From assembly GCA_002239085.1 (NCBI GenBank), contig MPNP01000023.1, positions 1-32,093 of the forward strand: a stretch of DNA of 32,093 nt, read 5' to 3'. Made by a program: the position numbers and the translations under genes. Positions 17,393 to 26,320 of this stretch are shown in pieces. The notes below the pieces were generated by a model. It saw only the letters and a program-made list of their open reading frames with translations, made no database searches and was not told the origin of the DNA. This DNA is from Rhodobacteraceae bacterium bin131. GTDB taxonomy: Bacteria > Pseudomonadota > Alphaproteobacteria > Rhodobacterales > Rhodobacteraceae. How positions within the stretch are numbered: the first letter of the stretch is position 1; every line of letters starts with the position of its first letter.

Positions 17393-17609
17393 CGTATTTT
17401 GGAAATAGAATTTTAAAGTATTTTAGTTTGAATAGAATCCAGCTGCAAACCAATAGAACTCATCACCTATTTTCAAAAAAAGGCGATTGAAGTTTCTCCA
17501 TCGTTATTCCACTCTAATAGTCATTTGTATGTTATTTTTCAATTTGATTGAATTTTATAATTCCTGATTTACGTTTTGAGGATTGATTCAGGTTTTTGCC
17601 TCTCCTATG

Positions 17610-17894
17610 CTAGCCTAATTCTGACCTTATCTGTAGCGATGACCAGAAATTACCCCTAAAAATTAAACACCCCGTATTTACTGCTTTTAAAGCATCACAA
17701 ATTTTATAGAATTCATTAGAAACTTTTTCTATAAACTGTTCACGCTCAAACAATACTAAATTACCTGCATCCCACGTCCACATAAATAATGTTAAGCACA
17801 AAACCACAATACTTAAAATCTTAACAAAGATATTTGCTTCAGAATGATTTGAGAAATAGACTGCATTCCATCCATCAGTGATTTCTATTATCAA
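17610..17894 (-). CDS. Possible small membrane protein
   Basis: This 94-residue frame has a single hydrophobic segment (IFVKILSIVVLCLTLFMW, about 23-40) followed by charged, probably helical sequence. No homologue is recognised. It could be a real small inner-membrane protein or chance. The ATG is preceded only by a weak TAGG. It stands alone in a decayed region, which lowers confidence. Confidence 0.25.
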   Translation of the reverse strand: MIIEITDGWNAVYFSNHSEANIFVKILSIVVLCLTLFMWTWDAGNLVLFEREQFIEKVSNEFYKICDALKAVNTGCLIFRGNFWSSLQIRSELG

Positions 17895-18212
17895 CCTATT
17901 TTCTAATTCCTTCCTGGGATTTGTTGTTAGCCAACCGGATCCCTTCTGACAATGATATTACGAACAAACTTATTCACTTTCGCCAAACTTAAATCCATTT
18001 TTAATATACAGTTTCATGGCAATCTCATCAGTTTTCACCCACCACAATGCGAATACAAATGCTGAGTCGCTCTGCACAGGTTTCAACTTTTATCCCCTAT
18101 TTGTAAAGCCGTTGTCCGCTGACCCAGATTGATTTGTAATAATGTAATTCCGTTTAACAAATTCCCGAGACGGCCCTCAAGCCACAACTCTCCGGCATGC
18201 CTAGGTGATTGA

Positions 18213-18434
18213 CTACATATGAGAATAGTTACGAGCTCTAAGGAAAATTTGAAACCCTTTAACATCAGGTGTCTTTGCCCTTGTCGTTTTCTTATACCTC
18301 CCACGCTCATTTACCAATCGCGCAATCTCTTTTGATGTCATCCATTGATTTCCATTCTCCTTTAAAATGTCTTTAATTTCGTCATGTAGATAAATTCTGA
18401 CTCTTGGCAGTTGCATCTTAAACTTTTTTGTCAT
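18213..18434 (-). pseudogene. Truncated HARE-HTH-like winged-helix gene, relic 1
   Basis: 73 codons starting MTKKFKMQLPRVRIYL. The core (DEIKDILKENGNQWMTSKEI, NERGRYKK and FQIFLRARNYSHM) fits the HARE-HTH/restriction-type winged helix, in which a glycine-methionine turn precedes EIA and the domain ends R.RNY.H.F. The frame stops right after the last motif, and no effector domain follows in any frame, so it is probably the N-terminus of a lost nuclease or a detached DNA-binding domain. A more decayed copy lies at 28222-28375. Confidence 0.5.
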
Positions 18435-18839
18435 AGTACAGATTCAAGGTTTTGTTCTAACTTATCTAAGAAAGACTTAGTCATAGCAGTGACTAATGGC
18501 AAAGGTGTTGTCATCCAAGTATGCCTGATTCACTGTGAAACAATGCGAGATAGTAGTTGTTTCAGGGAGTAAGGTCAATAGAATTGACTTTTTGATAATT
18601 ATCCTCTTTTTTAGTTGATGTGAAGGATTGTAAGGTTACTATCATATACAAAGACCAGAAATGATTTAGTTTTTACCAGTAAATAACAAATTTTTCAATT
18701 TGATACTATTTCTTGCTTCCAAAAGCCTCTAGTGAATTAGTAAATTAGGTGATTATATGTCACTGTCCAAAAAACACTTGAATAATCTAAAAGACTATCT
18801 TTAAATTTGGAAAGAATTAATTCGGTTTTTTGAATAAAA

Positions 18840-19205
18840 TTTTTGCAATTAAAGTTCCAAGAAAACATGTACATCCAATTTAAGAAAGCCGTTCGTGGTA
18901 CTGTCAGTAAGGCGGCGAGTGTTGGAGTAAAGGATAGTGAAACCAATAAGATAGAAGCTATAGTTGTGATTTATGCCAACTCACTGTCTTTGTATTTGTT
19001 TCTGGGAATGTGAATAAGGATGCAAAAAATACTCTGTTCAATTGGAGTTTTTAGGGAATGGCAAATAATTCATTAGTTAGCTATAGTTCCAAGGATTATG
19101 TTGATGGTTTGATGGGATTGAGTTCTACTGGACTAATTTGAAACGACCTCATATTGGAAATTTACAGAGTATGAGCCACAGACTGTTGACTTATAGTAAG
19201 TTGAC
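18840..19205 (+). pseudogene. IS1595-family (ISXO2-like) transposase relic
   Basis: Two pieces of the same protein are readable in different plus-strand frames. Around 18876-18970 the translation QFKKAVRGTVSK and GVKDSETNKIEAIVV matches the GRGT.GK..V.GVKDRETN.V.A segment of ISXO2-like transposases. Around 19111-19165 DGIEFYWTNLKRPHIGNLQS matches the NGIE.FW..LKR...G segment that carries the last catalytic residue. Stops and at least one frameshift separate them. No terminal repeats were found. The match is from memory of the family pattern. Confidence 0.5.
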
Positions 19206-19241
19206 TGCTAACAATGGGCAAGAAAGAGGGACTAGAAAACC

Positions 19242-19860
19242 ATGTATAGAGTAGATAGGAATGATTTTTACGAGAACTCAAAAAATTCGACTGTTTATAC
19301 ACCTTCCAAAGTAAGTCAATTTATTTTTTCAACGATATCAAATCACATACCAGACAATGGATTAGTGGTTGACCCTTGTGTTGGAGAAGGGTCATTATTA
19401 GAACCATTTAAAAAAAACGGATATGTGACAATAGGTATTGATATTGTAGAACAAGGGTTTCCTAAAACGCTTATCAAAGATTTTATGGAAATTTCAGAGG
19501 GTGAAATTGACCAACCTGATCTGGTTGTTGCTAATCCTCCGTTTAATTTAGACAAAAAAACAATGGAAATAGTTGCATCACGCTACGGCAGACGACCACT
19601 TTTACCTGAGGTATGGTTACGAAAATGCCTAGAATTATGGGGGGGGGCAAGTCCCAATTGTTCTATTTGCCCCATACGGGTTGCGCCTCAACCAATCTCT
19701 TACAAGTGCAAGGTGGAAAAAATTCATTTCAGGGGAATACCCAGAAATCTCCTCAATTATTGCCCTTCCCAAAGATATTTACAAAGATGTTTTATTTCAC
19801 AGCGAAATACTCATATTCAATCTTCCGGGACTAAAAGCACACTATTTCTACTATGGCTAG
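19242..19860 (+). CDS. N6-adenine DNA methyltransferase, frameshifted at a 9-G tract (candidate phase-variable gene)
   Basis: The N-terminal part has methyltransferase motif I (VVDPCVGEGSLLEPF, 42-56) and catalytic motif IV (VVANPPFNL, 95-103), as in N6-adenine enzymes. After the G tract at 19639-19647 the frame as given continues as nonsense to 19970. Reading with 8 G (or 11) restores QVPIVLFAPYGLRLNQSL and ends in LPGLKAHYFYYG at the TAG of 19858-19860, giving about 205 residues. In that form its stop overlaps the ATG of the EcoRI-like nuclease gene by 8 bases, so the two are translationally coupled. It is a small enzyme, without a large target-recognition domain, and is not of the EcoRI methyltransferase family. 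Phase variation or a homopolymer sequencing error are both possible. Confidence 0.8.
19639..19647 (+). repeat. Poly-G tract (9 G) inside the methyltransferase gene
   Basis: Nine consecutive G in an AT-rich gene, placed after the codons for L-E-L. Codon phase shows that loss of one G or gain of two restores the methyltransferase frame. Such tracts slip during replication and are typical contingency-locus switches; no other feature explains it. Confidence 0.8.
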
Positions 19861-20572
19861 TTCGGAAGACCTTAGACAGAATAAGGAACAACATAAACCC
19901 AAGAATACCCATTCAAAAAGGAGTGATAAAGCAATTTATTCCGCAATGTGTGACTGTATCAATTATTTGATGGAACGCATGCAAGGTCATATGGAGGGTT
20001 ATAAACTAGTATTTGAAAAGCAATTATCTTTTGAACAACTAATCGGAATGATTAAACATTCTGGCCTGAGAAAAGAGTTTGATAACACTTTCCTGAAACG
20101 AACAATCAAGCCAGATGGTGGTGTTATTTGGCTATTAAATGAAGATGACGACAGTTATCGTCGTATGGTGGTTGTTTCTGAAATAAAGAAACAGGGAACG
20201 AACCTAGAACGGATGAAAGAGGGAAAAAAGAAACAAGCTCAAGGAAATGCTATCGAAAGATTAGGGAAAAATCTATCTGGTATTCGAGCGGCTATGAATC
20301 ATGAACCACTCACTCCGTTTGTATGTTTTGGTTGGGGCTGCGACTTTACAAAAAGCTATGATTATGATTCTTTTGTCATGTCTAAAATATTAATGATGAA
20401 TGAGTTTTATCCCCTGAATAAAACATATGTTTTTAAAAAGGATGGGTCCTCTGATAAAAATCATTTTTCTCCCGTAAGTATGTATTTTAGAGAAGAAGAA
20501 TGGAACCAAGAAGAGATGTTTCATATTTTAAAGGAAGTAGCTGAAACATCATTAAGATATTATCTTTTCTGA
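19853..20572 (+). CDS. EcoRI/RsrI-family type II restriction endonuclease
   Basis: This 239-residue protein is homologous to EcoRI (277 residues). The catalytic residues align as D88 in TIKPDGG and E110-x-K112 in VVVSEIKKQG, matching EcoRI D91, E111 and K113. GNAIERLGKN (131-140) matches EcoRI GNAIERSHKN, which carries the base-contacting N141, A142 and R145, so recognition of GAATTC or a close variant is likely (inference). The N- and C-termini are shorter than in EcoRI. The ATG overlaps the end of the upstream methyltransferase in its restored frame. GAATTC occurs repeatedly in this window, so a cell expressing the enzyme must have active protection. The partner methyltransferase is not of the EcoRI type; an EcoRI-type one lies at 29325-30334. 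Confidence 0.9.
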   Translation: MASSEDLRQNKEQHKPKNTHSKRSDKAIYSAMCDCINYLMERMQGHMEGYKLVFEKQLSFEQLIGMIKHSGLRKEFDNTFLKRTIKPDGGVIWLLNEDDDSYRRMVVVSEIKKQGTNLERMKEGKKKQAQGNAIERLGKNLSGIRAAMNHEPLTPFVCFGWGCDFTKSYDYDSFVMSKILMMNEFYPLNKTYVFKKDGSSDKNHFSPVSMYFREEEWNQEEMFHILKEVAETSLRYYLF

Positions 20573-20654
20573 ATGAGTGATTGAAAAATGATCAAACCGC
20601 AAGTTCATTTTAGAAAGATTATAGAACATAAAATTTAGTAATCAGAATAATATT

Positions 20655-20689
20655 AAATTTTGGGAATCTAGAAATTTATCCCAAAATTT
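20655..20689. terminator. Perfect 11-bp inverted repeat downstream of the EcoRI-like gene
   Basis: AAATTTTGGGA at 20655-20665 and its exact complement at 20679-20689, with a 13-base loop, lie 83 bases after the nuclease stop. The stem is mostly A/T and lacks a clear T run, so it may be a weak terminator. An operator for the operon starting at 20839 is an alternative. Confidence 0.35.
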
Positions 20690-20838
20690 ATGGAGGAATA
20701 GATTATTACAAATTGCATGGAAAATCTCTCCCATTGATTATTCAGAAAGGTAAGAAGCGATTAACTCTTCCTTCAAGTTAAATTTATTTGATTTAACACC
20801 TCCTTATCAAGCAGTAGGTTATTTGTTGTTAGTCCGTT

Positions 20839-23373
20839 ATGGGTAGTACTGGTAAAAAGATTTCATTCAAGGTTTCTGCACGAACCGCACGACTCATTGG
20901 TCGCGAAAATGTCGCAACAGCGAATGGTGCAGTTACTGAACTGGTAAAAAACGCCTATGACGCTGATGCTCGTATGTGTGCCATTTGCTTCTTACAAAAA
21001 TACAAAATAGTACCAATTGAACTCAATTCAGTTGAGTATGACTATCTAGAAAAAAATTATCCTGAAATTACCAATTACTTCAATAGAACAGAACAATCAT
21101 ACCATCTTGTTGAGGGACTTACAGAAACTGAACGGTCAGACCTTGACAGGATGTTTAAGGGAATTGTTGATCTTTGGATTGTTGATAATGGAAGCGGAAT
21201 GTCTTCTAAAATAATTGAAGACCAATGGATGGTAATCGGTACCAATGCCAAAGAGAATAGAACCAAATCTGCTTCCGGACGGATATTGACCGGAGCAAAG
21301 GGTATCGGTCGATTTGCATTGGACCGTCTGGGCGCAAAATCCGAACTATATTCGTCAATGGGGAATGAGTTAGGCCTTGTCAATTGGTCCGTCAATTGGA
21401 ATTCTTTTGAGGGGAAAGAAAGAACTCTTGATGAAATTGAAGCCGACCTAAACACAAGCTACCAAACTTATTCTGACCTAATCGCCGAAATGGAACTTGA
21501 ACAAATTCTTCCCAAAACCATTCCAAATCCTGATTTTGGACCAAATGAATTGATTTATAAATCTGGAACTATCTTACGTTTACAACATTTGCGTGACAAT
21601 TGGCACAATGGAAATATCGAGAAGTTAAGAAGTACACTTGAAACCCTTCTTCCACCAAAAGAGCGAAGTGATTTCAACATTTATGTTTTTGACCATCGAG
21701 ATGCTGAAAATTGTGGGTGGATTGACAATTTACCACCAGACCATTACGACTACCGATTACATGCCAGTATTAAAGTGGATGGGAAGATAGATATCAGATT
21801 GGACCGAAAGGAAATTGACACAGCGAGTATCAACCCAATCTTTTACGATCTTGATGGGATTAAAGGTTCAGGTATTACCGAAGCGAATTTCAGGAAAGGT
21901 ATTCATACCTACGAAACCTCAATTGATAAAATCCTCAAAAATGATGAGAGTAGAGATATTTCTGAGGCAAAATCTATTGGGCCATTTGAATTTACCATGT
22001 ACTATATTAAACTCTCTAATCCATCCCAATCTAATCTCAGAAAGTATCCCCAAAAGCGGTTTAATGCTGCAAAGCGCAAACAATGGATAAAGCTCTTCGG
22101 TGGGGTAAGAATTTATCGTGATGGGTTCCGTGTTAGGCCTTACGGTGAACCCGGAACTCCTAATTTTGATTGGTTGCTGTTGGGGGAACGGACTGCCCAA
22201 AATCCCACAGCGGTCAGTTCAAATACGGGAAACTGGCCAGTTCCGCCTCAGCAGGTTGCAGGAACGATTCATATATCAAAGAAAAATAACCCATCCTTAG
22301 CTGACCAATCCAACCGGGAAGGGATAATGAACGAACATTCCCTTTTTGCTTTTCGACAAATTATCGTTGGAATCATTAGCGAGTTTGAAAAAGACAGAAA
22401 CCGAATATATCACAACCTCAAACTCGCCTTCAATAAGGTAAATCAAATAGAAGATAAAAAAAAGGATGCGTTAAAGTATTCTCAAATTATTCTCGCCCAA
22501 ATTCGCAATAAGGACAAATCAAGCATTGAACAGGTATTAAATGACCCGAAACAAGTCCGTATCTTAGCAGAAGCTGTTGAAAGCTACAATGAAAATGAAA
22601 AAAACTTGAATGAAGAGATTAAGGTACTGAGAGTCCTTGCAACACTAGGAACAGTTCTTGTCTCCTTCACCCATGAATTAAAACAAATCATGATAAACAT
22701 GAACGCTCGGCAAAGACGGATGAAAAAATCACTAAAAATGGTTGTTGACTCCAATCGCTTGAACAGTATCCCTTTAGAATTGAGCCCTTATGATTTATTG
22801 GAAAGGTGGGAACGGGAAAACCAGAAGGTATCACGGTGGATTGAGATTGCTCTTTCCTCCGTAAAGCGTTCTAAAAGGAGAAGAAAGTCAATAAAGTGGC
22901 CGAATTATTTTATAGATCTCTCTCAATATTGGAACAATATCCTACTGGACCGTGAGATTTCATTCAACGTACCAGGCAATCTGGATTCTAATCTCTCAGT
23001 TCTTGCACATGAGATTGACCTAGACAGTGTATTTTTTAATCTCATTGTCAATTCGACCGAAGTATTAACCTTACCTAGTCAAAACATGAATCGAAAAATC
23101 GAAATCAACCTCCTTTCCTTCGATGAGAAAGAGGTGGTGTTTGAATATGCCGATAATGGGCCTGGTATCCCTGATGTCTTCAAGACAGCTGCAGACATCT
23201 TTAATTACGGGGAAACATCAAAACCAGAACTGCCGGGTCAGCAAATAGAAGGAACAGGTATTGGGATGGCAATCGTTAAGGAGGTTGTTGATGACTATGG
23301 AGGAAATGTTTGTATAATGTCGCCACTTGGCGGGCCAGGCTTCAGACTAAAAATGTCGTGGCCACGAAAATAG
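20839..23373 (+). CDS. Dual-GHKL protein: Hsp90-like ATPase domain plus histidine-kinase module
   Basis: This 844-residue cytoplasmic protein has no membrane segment. The first ATPase domain has N-box GAVTELVKNAYDADA (30-44), VDNGSGM (115-121) and GAKGIGRFALDRLG (152-165), as in MORC/Hsp90-like ATPases of R-M loci. A long middle region with coiled-coil character leads to an H-box-like SFTHELKQ with H612 and then a second GHKL domain: N-box NLIVNSTE (734-741), DNGPGIP (772-778) and GTGIGMAIVKEVV (805-817), as in sensor kinases. It is the first gene of a four-gene operon with a receiver-domain protein, HNH nuclease and adenine methyltransferase. Phosphorylation of the next gene's product is inferred from context. 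No strong ribosome-binding site precedes the ATG. Confidence 0.85.
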   Translation: MGSTGKKISFKVSARTARLIGRENVATANGAVTELVKNAYDADARMCAICFLQKYKIVPIELNSVEYDYLEKNYPEITNYFNRTEQSYHLVEGLTETERSDLDRMFKGIVDLWIVDNGSGMSSKIIEDQWMVIGTNAKENRTKSASGRILTGAKGIGRFALDRLGAKSELYSSMGNELGLVNWSVNWNSFEGKERTLDEIEADLNTSYQTYSDLIAEMELEQILPKTIPNPDFGPNELIYKSGTILRLQHLRDNWHNGNIEKLRSTLETLLPPKERSDFNIYVFDHRDAENCGWIDNLPPDHYDYRLHASIKVDGKIDIRLDRKEIDTASINPIFYDLDGIKGSGITEANFRKGIHTYETSIDKILKNDESRDISEAKSIGPFEFTMYYIKLSNPSQSNLRKYPQKRFNAAKRKQWIKLFGGVRIYRDGFRVRPYGEPGTPNFDWLLLGERTAQNPTAVSSNTGNWPVPPQQVAGTIHISKKNNPSLADQSNREGIMNEHSLFAFRQIIVGIISEFEKDRNRIYHNLKLAFNKVNQIEDKKKDALKYSQIILAQIRNKDKSSIEQVLNDPKQVRILAEAVESYNENEKNLNEEIKVLRVLATLGTVLVSFTHELKQIMINMNARQRRMKKSLKMVVDSNRLNSIPLELSPYDLLERWERENQKVSRWIEIALSSVKRSKRRRKSIKWPNYFIDLSQYWNNILLDREISFNVPGNLDSNLSVLAHEIDLDSVFFNLIVNSTEVLTLPSQNMNRKIEINLLSFDEKEVVFEYADNGPGIPDVFKTAADIFNYGETSKPELPGQQIEGTGIGMAIVKEVVDDYGGNVCIMSPLGGPGFRLKMSWPRK

Positions 23374-23413
23374 TAAAATATAAATATTGAATTCTGATTA
23401 GGAAGGAAAATCA

Positions 23414-24088
23414 TTGAGTTATTTCATCGCATATGTAGACGAAAAAGAAGATGAACGTAAAAACTTTGTTACTGAATATTATTCAGAAGAAAATGAATTT
23501 GAAATTGAAACCATTGACCCAGGGGAAATGCCAAATGTAGAAGAAATGGTTGAATATTTATTTCAGTTAGGAATTGATGCATTAATTACCGATTTTGACC
23601 TTTCAGAAGTTGGAAATATAAATTACTCAGGTAAGGAATTGATAGACAACCTATTGCGGTTCCTTCCAGCGTTTCCCTGTTTCATTCAGACGGCGTATGA
23701 ACCGAAAGCCATGAAAACTACTACTGATGTGAATATGGTCTATACTAAAGATCATACCGTTGGTGAACCCAATTCCAATTCTGAAAAACGTCCTCGGCCA
23801 ATAGATCTTGAACGAGTAAAATACCAGATTGAAAGCTATCGTTCAAGAATTAAAAAATGGCAAGATGAATTGCATATTCTCATGGAAATCCCGAATGAGC
23901 AGCGAACTGCTGCTCAGATTGACCGGTTCCTAGAATTAGACCATAACCTAGAAAACGCTTTTGGTGGTGAATTAAAAATTTCAAAAAGTGTGAAAGAGGA
24001 TTTTCTTAAAGGTGATGACAAACGTGAGGAACTTTTAGATGTTGCGGAAAAGCTTATCATTGACATACGTAAAGAATTAGATGATTAA
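23414..24088 (+). CDS. Response-regulator receiver-like protein
   Basis: This 224-residue protein starts at a TTG with AGGAAGGAAAA just upstream. The N-terminal ~115 residues have the receiver layout: acidic pair in YVDEKED (D9/E10), phosphoacceptor in ALITDFDLSE (D60 by alignment to CheY D57), T93 in IQTAYE, and K112 in YTKD. The C-terminal half is charged and helical (QIESYRSRIKKWQDELHILM) and is not a known DNA-binding output, so it may act by protein contacts. It lies 40 bases after the dual-GHKL gene and 2 bases before the HNH gene. It is probably the phosphorylation partner of the kinase-like protein. Receiver domains are rare in R-M operons. Confidence 0.8.
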   Translation: MSYFIAYVDEKEDERKNFVTEYYSEENEFEIETIDPGEMPNVEEMVEYLFQLGIDALITDFDLSEVGNINYSGKELIDNLLRFLPAFPCFIQTAYEPKAMKTTTDVNMVYTKDHTVGEPNSNSEKRPRPIDLERVKYQIESYRSRIKKWQDELHILMEIPNEQRTAAQIDRFLELDHNLENAFGGELKISKSVKEDFLKGDDKREELLDVAEKLIIDIRKELDD

Positions 24089-24090
24089 GT

Positions 24091-24702
24091 ATGATTAACC
24101 TTCGTGATGACGTTCCAAATCGTCGAAAAATCCCGCTGAAGAACAATTATAGGAAATATAGAGAAGAACTAGAGAGTGATTTCAATCAACGATGTGGCTA
24201 TTGTGATGATAGCAGCGAGTTTGCCGAACGAATTTCATTTCAAATTGATCACTTTGCACCAAAAAGTAAATTTCCTAAATTGAAGAACTGTTATGGTAAC
24301 CTTGTTTTTGCCTGCCACATCTGCAACAGAAACAAACATGATCATTGGGTTGGTAATGATCCATCAGTTCCAAAGAATGGTCAAGAGGGGTTCATTGACC
24401 CCTGTCTAGAGGAATATGATACGCATTTATCTCGCGATACTAAGGGTAGAATCTTCTCAAAAACTCCGTTAGGAGAATACATGGTAATGCGGCTTAGTCT
24501 TTCCGATGTGAGACACAAATACCTATGGCGGGCAAGACGCTTTCGAAAACTTCGAACAGACACTAAAAAAGAGCTAAACGAACTCCGTTGTTCAGAATTA
24601 AATCAAGATGATAAGGATAAGAAAATCGAAATCCTTGAAACCATACAGCACTACACGGAGGAAATTGAAAAGTATGAAGGACTCGCTCAAAAAAATAACT
24701 AA
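24091..24702 (+). CDS. HNH endonuclease
   Basis: This 203-residue nuclease has the HNH fold with a zinc knuckle: C35-x2-C38 (RCGYCDD), then QIDHFAPKS with catalytic H54, N70 in CYGNLVF, and C75-x2-C78-N in ACHICNRNK. The C-terminal third is helical and highly charged. It follows the receiver gene by 2 bases and overlaps the methyltransferase gene by 29 bases, so expression is coupled. It is probably the DNA-cleaving effector of the operon, with self DNA protected by the methyltransferase. It resembles retron- and R-M-associated HNH proteins in general, but I cannot name a closer relative. Confidence 0.88.
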   Translation: MINLRDDVPNRRKIPLKNNYRKYREELESDFNQRCGYCDDSSEFAERISFQIDHFAPKSKFPKLKNCYGNLVFACHICNRNKHDHWVGNDPSVPKNGQEGFIDPCLEEYDTHLSRDTKGRIFSKTPLGEYMVMRLSLSDVRHKYLWRARRFRKLRTDTKKELNELRCSELNQDDKDKKIEILETIQHYTEEIEKYEGLAQKNN

Positions 24703-26320
24703 AAAGAGTGAGGTCCGATTCTCGGGTTCAATCTACACTCCAATTCATGTTGCTCAGGCAATGGTTACTTGTTGTGACGAAATATTGGGTAATAAAAGAG
24801 AACTGACGATCCTTGAGCCAAGTGCTGGAGAGGGTGCTTTTGCAAGAGCCCTTAACAATTCTAAATTACCAATTTTGTCATTGACTGCTGTGGATTTGGA
24901 CAACAGTGCAATTGACCAGTTAAAACTAGTTTCGAGTAATTTTCGTTTCCCCATAAAGTTTCATCAATGTGACTTTCTTGAAATGGCAATGAAACCAGCG
25001 AATGAAGTACACCCAGACCTGATTATTGGCAATCCACCATTTATCAGATCCCACAATTTCTCTGATGAGTTTAAGAACAATATAAAACTTCTGGCAAAAA
25101 AGTGGGATATTTCGGTCAATGATTTGAAAAATGCTTGGGTGGTCTTTCTGTTAGCTGCCGGTAAGATGCTCTCAAAAGAAGGGCTTCTGGCTTTTATCCT
25201 CCCTTACGAAATTTTGACAGTAGCTTATGGTCAACAGGCACTTCAATCATTACAAAGTACTTTTCATCGCATAGATATTTATGTCTCCCATCGAAAAGCC
25301 TTCCCTGAAATTGATCAGGATGCCGTGATATGCTTCGCTAACCGTAATACAAAATTAAACCAGGGAGTTTTTTTACATAAGTTGGATTCATTTGAGAATC
25401 TCAAATCCAAAGCCGTCAAAAAAATACAGCTAGTCAACGGTCCTGTCAGAGGGTTGGAAATGAATGCTTTTCTTTTTGAAAATGCACAACTTAATGAATT
25501 ACGAGAAATTCGTCAGAATTGTGCCTCTATTTCTGATTTTGCCAGAAGTTCACCGGGCCTTGTAACAGCCGCCAATGATTTCTTCATAAGGACCCTAAAA
25601 GATATAAAGGAGCTGTGTCTTGATGATTTCGCTAATCCAATTCTTAGGAGAAGTTGTTTCACTTCATCAGGACCCATCTACGAAACTGCTGACCACGAAA
25701 GAGTTGCTTGGCAGGAACCTTCACAATTTCTTTACTTTCAAGGTAATTTTGACTGTCTAAGTGATGCGGCTAGGAATTACATCAAGGAAGGTGAAAAAAT
25801 GGGTTTGCATCTTCGCTTCAAATGCAAGAGCCGAGAAAACTGGTTTGAAGTAAGTATGACCAAACCCCAAGCCGGTTTCCTATTCAAAAGATCACATAGT
25901 CATCCCCGTATCGTCATTAATAATGCTAATATATTAACAACAGATAGTGCGTATGGTATTACTCCACATGACGATTATGCAATAGAAGACTTGTGTTTTT
26001 CTTTCTTTAATTCATTGACAATGCTTTTTGCTGAGATGGATGGAAGATTTTATGGCGGGGGTGTTTTAGAACTAACTCCAATAGAATTTCGTGGTTTGCC
26101 GCTTGTTTACAAGAAACCAACAAAAAAGGAATTCAGGGACTTTCTCAAAACGCATCAACAAGCCAAAGGCAATCCCATACCCATTCTTAATTTTGGTGAT
26201 AAGTGGCTTGGTAATTCATTGAATATTAATAGGGATACCTTGAAGATGATACGAAAGTGTTGGACAATAGCGAGAGCACATCGACTTAGACATGGCGGTA
26301 TGTCTAGAGTTCTGCAATAA
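24674..26320 (+). CDS. N6-adenine DNA methyltransferase (Eco57I/TaqI-like)
   Basis: This 548-residue protein starts at the ATG MKDSLKKITKK, chosen because GGAGGAAA lies about 10 bases upstream; an upstream start at 24608 lies inside the HNH gene and adds a basic, unconserved tail. Motif X-like SGSIYTPIHVAQAM (18-31), motif I ILEPSAGEGAFA (46-57) and catalytic motif IV IIGNPPFI (117-124) identify a gamma-type N6-adenine methyltransferase. The C-terminal ~250 residues form a target-recognition region (IYETADHERVAWQEP and FLFKRSHSHPRIVI). It is the last gene of the kinase/receiver/HNH operon and supplies self-protection for the HNH nuclease. Confidence 0.9.
   Translation: MKDSLKKITKKSEVRFSGSIYTPIHVAQAMVTCCDEILGNKRELTILEPSAGEGAFARALNNSKLPILSLTAVDLDNSAIDQLKLVSSNFRFPIKFHQCDFLEMAMKPANEVHPDLIIGNPPFIRSHNFSDEFKNNIKLLAKKWDISVNDLKNAWVVFLLAAGKMLSKEGLLAFILPYEILTVAYGQQALQSLQSTFHRIDIYVSHRKAFPEIDQDAVICFANRNTKLNQGVFLHKLDSFENLKSKAVKKIQLVNGPVRGLEMNAFLFENAQLNELREIRQNCASISDFARSSPGLVTAANDFFIRTLKDIKELCLDDFANPILRRSCFTSSGPIYETADHERVAWQEPSQFLYFQGNFDCLSDAARNYIKEGEKMGLHLRFKCKSRENWFEVSMTKPQAGFLFKRSHSHPRIVINNANILTTDSAYGITPHDDYAIEDLCFSFFNSLTMLFAEMDGRFYGGGVLELTPIEFRGLPLVYKKPTKKEFRDFLKTHQQAKGNPIPILNFGDKWLGNSLNINRDTLKMIRKCWTIARAHRLRHGGMSRVLQ

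Larger units (their letters stand above)
17393..18839. other. Mostly non-coding stretch between the leftward operon and the EcoRI-like locus
   Basis: It holds the presumed promoter of the leftward operon, one doubtful small reading frame (17610-17894) and the winged-helix relic at 18213-18434. Bases 18083-18212 on the minus strand are more GC-rich than their surroundings and look like the end of some lost element, but I cannot assign them. 18435-18839 shows no coding character. Confidence 0.5.

Noticed and set aside
21075-21455. 126-codon minus-strand frame as a gene
   Set aside because: Antisense to the first ATPase domain of the dual-GHKL gene; serine-rich translation typical of a shadow frame.
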